DNA from: Liriodendron chinense
Lineage: Eukaryota > Streptophyta > Magnoliopsida > Magnoliales > Magnoliaceae
Direction: 5' to 3'
Assembly: GCA_003013855.2 (NCBI GenBank)
Contig: PVNU02000868.1
Coordinates: forward strand, 2,722,501-2,786,500
DNA: 64,000 bases
The notes under the pieces are model-generated. The model did no database searches. It worked only from the letters and a program-made list of their open reading frames with translations, and was not told the DNA's origin. How positions within the stretch are numbered: position 1 is the first letter of the stretch; each line of letters begins with the position of its first letter. Shown here one piece after another: positions 58,470 to 64,000 of the stretch. The position numbers were made by a program, and so were the translations under genes.

Positions 58470-58815
58470 TGTTACGATCAAAGATCGTAGTGTAGCGACA
58501 AATTAAATAGAGAAGAAAGAGATCACTTTCAAAAGTAATAAGTTTTCCTTTCCTATTTCCAATTTGAATTACGTATTTTATAGATCATTTCCTACTATTT
58601 AGGAAAGACAATTCAAATTAAAATGAGGCTACTAATCCTCGTAAGTGTAAGCAACTGAAGATAAGATTCTAATTTAACCTCCACGATGGAGCCTTGGCTG
58701 AGTAATCTATGTAACAAGATGACATTGAATTTAAATGAGAGGTGGGTGGGTATCTAGTGTAACATAGGTACATAATATTGTGGTGTGCTAACATGTATGG
58801 GCCATGTACGTAACA
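58470..58815 (-). repeat. Chromovirus 3' LTR (left copy), 346 bp
   Basis: TGTTACGATCAAAGATCG ... CATGTACGTAACA, with TGTTAC/GTAACA inverted ends. The adjacent + strand TTTCCTCCCCCATTG (58816-58830) is the polypurine tract CAATGGGGGAGGAAA on the - strand. Similar sequence resumes at 63718. Confidence 0.9.
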
Positions 58816-58891
58816 TTTCCTCCCCCATTGAAAACTCTTGCCCTCAAGGGTTGAAGTCCGAAAAATGCTGCTTAAAAGTGTGCCACAATTT

Positions 58892-60319
58892 CTACATGGC
58901 ATCTTTTGGCACGGTACCCGCCCACTGAACCAAAACCTTTGTAACTGCTTGGTTATTGTGTTTGACCATTCGACGGTCTAGAATTGCCAATGGCGCAATC
59001 TGGATAATGCCATCGTCACTGATCGGTGGAAGGACTGTAGTGGCATTGACTCGTTCACCCACCTTCTTTTTGAGGCAAGAGACATGAAAAACCAGATGTA
59101 CGCGTGATCCTTTAGATAAATCAAGTTTGTAAGCAAATGGGCCAACACATGCTGATTGTATGGCCCAAAGAAAGAATCGTGGTGCGAGCTGTAATGAGTC
59201 GTGCAAAGTAGCCGAAGTTTCGAGATAAGGTTGCAACCGTAGGTACACCCAATTGTCAAACTCAATTGCCATTCAATCCTATGTTTATCTGCCTGTACCT
59301 TCATCTGATTTTGTGCTCTGAGGAGGTTTTCTTTAAGAATTCTCAACACTTGATCTTTGGTCCTTAATTCCAAGTCCACATGATGGATCATGGAGTCTCT
59401 AGATTCTCTACCGTACGATAACAATGTAGGAGGAAGTTGATCGTAAGTAGTTTCGTATGAGGTCATTTGTGAGGATTTGCGGTAAGAAGTATTATACCAC
59501 CTCCCCACCCATGATATTTGTCGATACCATTGGTTCGGTTTAGTGCCTACAAAATAGTGTAAATATGTTTCCAAGGTACGGTTGATGATGTCCATTTGCC
59601 CATTGGTTTGTGGGTGATGCTGAACTTATCTTCAATTCAGTGCCCATGCAAACACCCTAATTCATTCCAAAAGTTACTAGGAATTTTGGATTTTGATCAC
59701 TTACGATCACGGACAACATCCCATGCAATTTGAAAACATTATTGATGAAGGCCTGCTCGACTATCATGGTCGTGTATGGGTGGGTTAAAGGAATGAAATG
59801 CACATAGTTGGATAGTCTATCCGTGACCATAAAGATCACATCACGGCCTTGAGATTGCAATCCATCGGTGAAATCCATTGAAATTTCTATCCATATTCGA
59901 TTTGGAATAGGCAATGGTTGTAATAGACCCGGTGGGTGGAGATGTTCGGATTTGCTACGTTGATAGATGTCACAAACCCTTATATAGTTTCTGGCCGTTG
60001 GTCGCATGCCCTTTCAATAAAAGTTGCACGCTACACGTTTAAAGGTTTTGGTGTAACTTGAGTAACTCGTTTGTGTTGTGTCGTGAAACTCGTGTAGGAT
60101 CTTCTTTTGGAGGGTAGAGTTGGTTGGGATAACAACCCACCCTTTATACCTCAATATGTTGTCAGTCAATGTGTAGGGTGGTAGCGGTTCGATATTGGAT
60201 GCGAGCCATTGAATGATGCCACTGACTCCAAGGTTGGATGGGTAGGTTGTTTTGTTTTCTTCCAAACCATGCCACATGATCCGAGAGATTGTTAATAATT
60301 TACCAATTTCGTGACTCAT
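58892..60319 (-). pseudogene. Chromovirus integrase with chromodomain-like C-terminus
   Basis: Blocks on the - strand: YKGWVVIPTNSTLQKKILHE and VCDIYQRSKSEHLHPPGLLQ (zinc region), EISMDFTDGLQSQGRDVIFM (first Asp), HGMLSVIVSDQNPKFLVTF (second Asp), HHPQTNGQMDIINRTLETYL (the catalytic Glu position is Asp), RLSYGRESR-type region, then ILDRRMVKHNNQAVTKVLVQ. Frames change at about 60010, 59620 and 59150. Confidence 0.82.
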
Positions 60320-60794
60320 GGAAAGTGCATCGATTGCAACATTATCAACCCCCTTTTTGTAAAATATCTTGTAGTCGTACCCCTTTTTGCTGTGTTGTAG
60401 TCATGATTTTTTGACTAAGTAGATGGTTGAGGCTAATGTGATTGGTGTGGATAATAAAATGATGTCCAAGAAGATAATGTCGCCATTTGTCAGTTGTATG
60501 ACGATGGCTAGTAGCTCCTTTTCGTATGTAGATTACCCCAAGCTTCGACCAATTAGCGCTTTGCTCAGAAAGGCGATGGGTCGCTTGTCTTGCATGAGTG
60601 TCGCTTCTATTCTGAATCCTGATGTCTCACATTCAACGGTGAATATTTTGGAAAAATACAGCAAGGCTAGGACTAGAGCTTGTGTCGTGGTTTGCTTCAA
60701 GGCATGGAAAGATTTAGCGACGTCAGCTAACCACCGAAATGCATCTTTCTTTAACATTGCTGTTAAGGTAGCGCTTAATTGCCCATATTAATGG

Positions 60795-61540
60795 ATAAAT
60801 TTGTGATAATAGCCTGTCAATCCTAAGAATCCACGAAGTCTTGTGAGAGTGTTAGTTTTTGGCCAATCTACCGTGCACGATATTTTGTGGGGATCAACTC
60901 TATCTCCTTCATGCAAAATAATGTGGCTGAGCTTTTCAATGCTTATGCTACTGCACCCACATCTGGAGCATTTGATAAATAGTTTATGATGCTTCAATAT
61001 GCTAAAGACAGTGGTTGCATGCTTAAGGTGTGAGGCCCAATTGAGGCTATAAATTAAAATGTCATTGAAGAAAACGAGGATAACCACCGTAGATGAGCGT
61101 GAAAGATATCATTCATGAGACTTTGAATGTTAAAGGGGCATTCATAAGTCCAAAAGGGGCATTCACGAGGCTATTAATTTGTGATAATAGCCAGTATCCC
61201 AAGAATCCGCGAAGCCCTTTGAGAGTGTTAGATTCGGGCCAATCTACCATGCACGCTATTTTGTGGGGATTGGCACTACTTCATGTGAAATAATATGGCC
61301 GAGGTATTTAACGCTTGTGCTACTGCACTCACATTTGGAGTGTTTGACAAAGAGTTTATGACACTTCAATATGCTAAAGACGGTGGCTGCATGCTTAAGG
61401 TGTGAGGCCTAGTCGAGGCTATAAATTAGGATGTCATTGAAGAAAACAAGGATGAGCTACCTTAGATGAGCATGAAAGATATCATTCATGAATCATAAGA
61501 CTTTGGAATGTTGAAGGAGCATTCATAAGTCCAAAAGGCA
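60795..61540. repeat. Tandem duplication (~375-380 bp unit) in chromovirus RT
   Basis: TTGTGATAATAGCC occurs at 60801 and 61179, GGCCAATCTACC at about 60860 and 61237, and CATTCATAAGTCCAAAAG at 61139 and 61520. Order and spacing are kept, so two head-to-tail copies of one RT segment are present. They have since diverged by point changes and small indels. Confidence 0.9.
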
Positions 61541-61874
61541 TTACCATGAACTCGTGATATCCTTCATGGGTTCAAAATGCTGTTTTTGAAATGTCCTCGT
61601 CTTGGATCCTAATTTGTTGATAACATGAGTGAAGATTGAGCTTGGTGAAAAAGCAAGATCTGTGCAGTTCGTCCGTCAACAACAACGTGAATTGGTGGCG
61701 CTTGGAGCTCTGTAATAGACACATACGCCATGTGTCGTCCTTTTTACACACCAAGAGTACAGGTGACGAATAGGAACTAATGCTATGGCATATAATTTCC
61801 ATGTTCAACATTTCACACACGAGCCTTTCGATCTAGTTCTTTTGGAAGTATGGGTAGCGATATGGGTGCACAGT

Positions 61875-62161
61875 CATGGTGTGCTGTAAAGGCCGTTGCG
61901 TAAAGGTAAAAGTGGCAACCAATACACGTTACGGTGTTATTACAGTTGTAACAACCATTATGCAACCCGTAATCGCTGTATGACCCTTGTAATGGCCTGT
62001 TACGTTCTTCGTAAAGGCCATAACAGTCCGTTACTTACGGGGCAGATATAGGTTTTTCAAGTTTTTCAATAAAAAAAAGACTGTAATGGCCATTACAGCT
62101 TGTATTGTAAAGGTAACGCTAGTGGCCGTTACAACCATCGTTTCAATTACGGAATACCTTG
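61875..62161. mobile_element. 287-bp Mutator-like MITE in chromovirus RT
   Basis: Ends: CATGGTGTGCTGTAAAGGCC at left and, read in reverse, CAAGGTATTCCGTAATTGAA at right, with internal GTAACGGCC/GGCCGTTAC words. The flanks GTGCACAGT (61866-61874) and GTGAACACT (62162-62170) form a 9-bp TSD with two changes. Removing the element and one TSD copy restores the RT frame (APTSVH|PYRYPYF). Nine-bp duplications are a hallmark of Mutator-like elements. Confidence 0.8.
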
Positions 62162-62491
62162 GTGAACACTAGTTGGTGCATTGCTTGGAAGTACTTCAAT
62201 GCGGTGGTCATGCAATCGAGCAGGTGGGAGTTGGGTAGGGGCGCTGAACATCGAAGTATATTCTTTCAACCAGCATAGTAGATCAGGAGAAATTGGGTCA
62301 GCTGGGCTGTTTTCCTCATGATGGCAAAGTTGCACAAACATGCCATGTGCACCTTTATCCAGCATCTTTGTTAGTGCACATTGATCAATGACCTCAGGCT
62401 GGGGCTGAGATATTCCGTGGAATATATATTCCTTGTCGTTTTTTATAAAGTGCATATGCAGTCTTAAGAAGTACGAGTTGATTTCGCCCAA

Positions 62492-63479
62492 AGTGGAGAG
62501 CCATTCGACACACTGAGGATCATATCGAAATTGCCTAGAAGGAGCACATGACAGTCAACATGGCACTGTTAGTTACCAAGTTGCAGCAGAAAATTGGAGT
62601 AGACACCCTTGCTGGTGCAGTTTCCACTATTGGCCACCATCACTTCAAGTTGCATGACGGGTTTAATGTAGCACTCGACCCTTTGAACCAATCTTGGATT
62701 GACAAAGTTGTGAGTACTTCTCAAGTCTAGAAGTATGCAAATGACAAACTTTTTAAGATGATCCGGCTATGGCGTAAACAGACACTAGTGGCTATTCATC
62801 TCCCTGGGCTTGTCATTGATGGCCAAGTGTGAACTTTTCATCACAGTTGTAACACAAGCCCTTCTTTGACCGTTCCACCATTTTCGCCAGTGTTAGTGCT
62901 TAGGTACAGGCTCGATTTGACTCAGGGCATCATGATACATTTCCAGTTTTGTTGTTGTAGGCTTGAAAGGTGTGGCTTTGAAGACACAGTGTTACACTAC
63001 AAGTTCGTTTTCCTCCAATAGCACCAACCAATAAGCATGCACTAATTTGTTTGGTTGAACATCTAGACCCCTACCCGGATCTCATCTCGTAATCCCAAGA
63101 TGAAGCATTTGATCAAATAAGATCCAGGTAACTGTCCCACTTGGTTCGAAATGAGTGTAATAGTTGGAGACTGAATCCGTTTGCCTTAGTTTAGAGAGTG
63201 TGCTGCCTGGATCGTCACAGTCCAATGAACCAAATCAGAGACAAATGGCTCGAGTGAAAATTGGAGATGAATGGAACCAAATCGGATCACCCATAGTTTG
63301 TTTAACCCACTAGTGCCATTCATTTACATCATCGATGAGATGAATGGAAGAGAGTTGTACCGTTGAATCATTGGAAATGTTGTTTTAGCGTTGAAATTGC
63401 TTGACCACACGAACCCACCCAACTGGATCTTGGCCATTGAATTTCAGAAACTCGACAGGGACCGTCCGTCTGTGGATAA
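62492..63479. other. Chromovirus gag-protease region, heavily decayed
   Basis: Lies between the gag start and RT. Only scattered short frames remain on the - strand; I could not place the CCHC or protease motifs with confidence. Confidence 0.5.
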
Positions 63480-63707
63480 CTATTGATCTCGCGGGATGTG
63501 CACCAATCTTTGAGATCTTGGGAATTTCGATGCCCAAAAATGGCTGCCTTGATTATTTTTAAGGCCGTCGATCTCTTGCTGCCACTGTTCATTGGATGAT
63601 TTCATCGAAAGGGCAATCCCATCTAACTGATCATCAAGTTTTGCTAGAAAGGCCTTCAAGTCACTGATTTCAGCTTCGAGCTCCTTAACAGTGGGCGCCA
63701 TTGCCAT
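63480..63707 (-). pseudogene. Chromovirus Gag N-terminus
   Basis: The ATG at 63707 lies 11 bp inside the 5' LTR boundary. It reads MAMAPTVKELEAEISDLKAF then LAKLDDQLDGIALSMKSSNE, a short coiled coil. It stops at 63480; the likely continuation is one frame over. Confidence 0.6.
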
Positions 63708-63717
63708 CTTTTACAAA

Positions 63718-64000
63718 TGTTATGATCAAAGATCTAGTGTAGCAAAAATTAATAAATAAATAAATAAATAAGAGAACAAAGAGATAACTGTCAAAAGTAA
63801 TAATTTTTCCTTTCCTATTCCCAATCAGAATTACATCTCTTATAGATCATTTCCTACTATTTAGGAAAGACAATTTGAATTCAAATGAGGCTATTAATCC
63901 TCTTAAATGTAAGAAATTGAAGATAAGATTCTAATTTGACCACCAAGATGGATCCTTGACAGAGTAATCTACGTAACAAAATAACGTCTGAATTTAAATG
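63718..64000 (-). repeat. Chromovirus 5' LTR, partial (window edge)
   Basis: Begins TGTTATGATCAAAGATCTAG and follows the left LTR to the last base (GAATTTAAATG). It carries a (AAAT)n expansion at about 63750-63770 absent from the left copy. Confidence 0.88.

Larger units (their letters stand above)
60533..62491 (-). pseudogene. Chromovirus reverse transcriptase and RNase H, interrupted
   Basis: The RT N-side is at 62491-62163 (HDHRIEVLPSNAPTSVH). After the MITE it resumes at 61874 with HPYRYPYF, SSYSSPVLLVCKKDDTWRMC and FTKLNLHSCYQQIRI. The active-site region reads VILVFFNDILIYSLNWASHL, where the usual FxDDIL has Asn for the first Asp. The region 60795-61540 is duplicated. The RNase H part (SGFRIEATLMQDKRPIAFLS) is at about 60560-60610. 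Confidence 0.82.
58470..64000 (-). mobile_element. Chromodomain Ty3-gypsy element (chromovirus), cut by the window edge
   Basis: On the - strand: gag start at 63707, RT from about 62490, RNase H, integrase and a C-terminal chromodomain-like segment ending near 58900, then PPT and LTR. The second LTR begins at 63718 and runs off the window, so the TSD cannot be checked. The chromodomain-like block ILDRRMVKHNNQAVTKVLVQ followed by WAGTVPKDAMW is typical of plant chromoviruses of the Reina/CRM/Tekay group; I favour Reina-like. No clear primer-binding site lies between LTR and gag ATG. A tandem duplication and a MITE break the RT. Confidence 0.85.

Noticed and set aside
1..64000. Search for CRISPR arrays, rRNA, tRNA genes, bacterial operons or integrated viral genes
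   Set aside because: None seen. Direct repeats are LTRs, microsatellites or duplications, and all reverse transcriptases belong to LINE, copia or gypsy elements, with no movement-protein or coat-protein motifs of pararetroviruses.

Overview
The window is nuclear DNA from a flowering plant. It has intron-split genes with GT-AG junctions, plant-specific gene families and dense Ty1-copia, Ty3-gypsy, L1-type LINE and MITE content. The very large introns and the abundant GTGGGGCCCAC palindromic MITE family suggest a woody, magnoliid-type genome, but that is inference from style and is not diagnosed by a marker gene.

Three host genes are supported. (1) A DUF639-family gene lies on the + strand in nine exons from 1658 to 32414, predicted at 691 aa. 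Its first intron is 6.0 kb and its last is 15.1 kb. (2) A small, probably plastid-targeted UPF0426-like gene lies on the - strand in three exons from 43937 down to 35697, predicted at 110 aa, with a 7.8 kb second intron. It converges on gene 1. (3) Exon 1 (57907-57987) of a PP6-type serine/threonine phosphatase catalytic subunit (FyPP-like) lies on the + strand; the rest is beyond the right edge. All splice junctions quoted keep the reading frame.

The rest is almost entirely transposon-derived. Intron 1 of the DUF639 gene holds a 2.2 kb foldback element with a ~460 bp central hairpin, two smaller MITEs and a LINE fragment. Intron 8 is a nested stack: one ~6 kb L1-type LINE on the - strand (17545-30130, TSD AAAAAGTGA) was later hit by a 5.1 kb copia element (TSD ATAGC), a truncated LINE on the + strand (TSD AAGATCCACTT) and an 877 bp solo LTR (TSD GCTTR). 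At the copia and truncated-LINE sites, removing the insert plus one TSD copy restores the LINE reading frame; at the solo LTR the frame is also compatible.

Intron 2 of the UPF0426-like gene holds a decayed copia element, a ~1.1 kb Harbinger-like element and a complete 314 bp TRIM (miniature LTR element, TSD GGATC). Between the UPF0426-like and FyPP-like genes lie several palindromic MITEs. One of these was split by a 9.7 kb Tat-lineage Ty3-gypsy element on the - strand (46912-56586, TSD GGGCC). That element carries an antisense, intron-containing accessory gene with its own TATA box. FyPP intron 1 contains a chromodomain Ty3-gypsy element (58470 to past the right edge), itself broken by a tandem duplication and a 287 bp Mutator-like MITE.

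No tRNA, rRNA, CRISPR or bacterial-type features were seen. All autonomous elements are disabled by stops, frameshifts or catalytic-residue changes.
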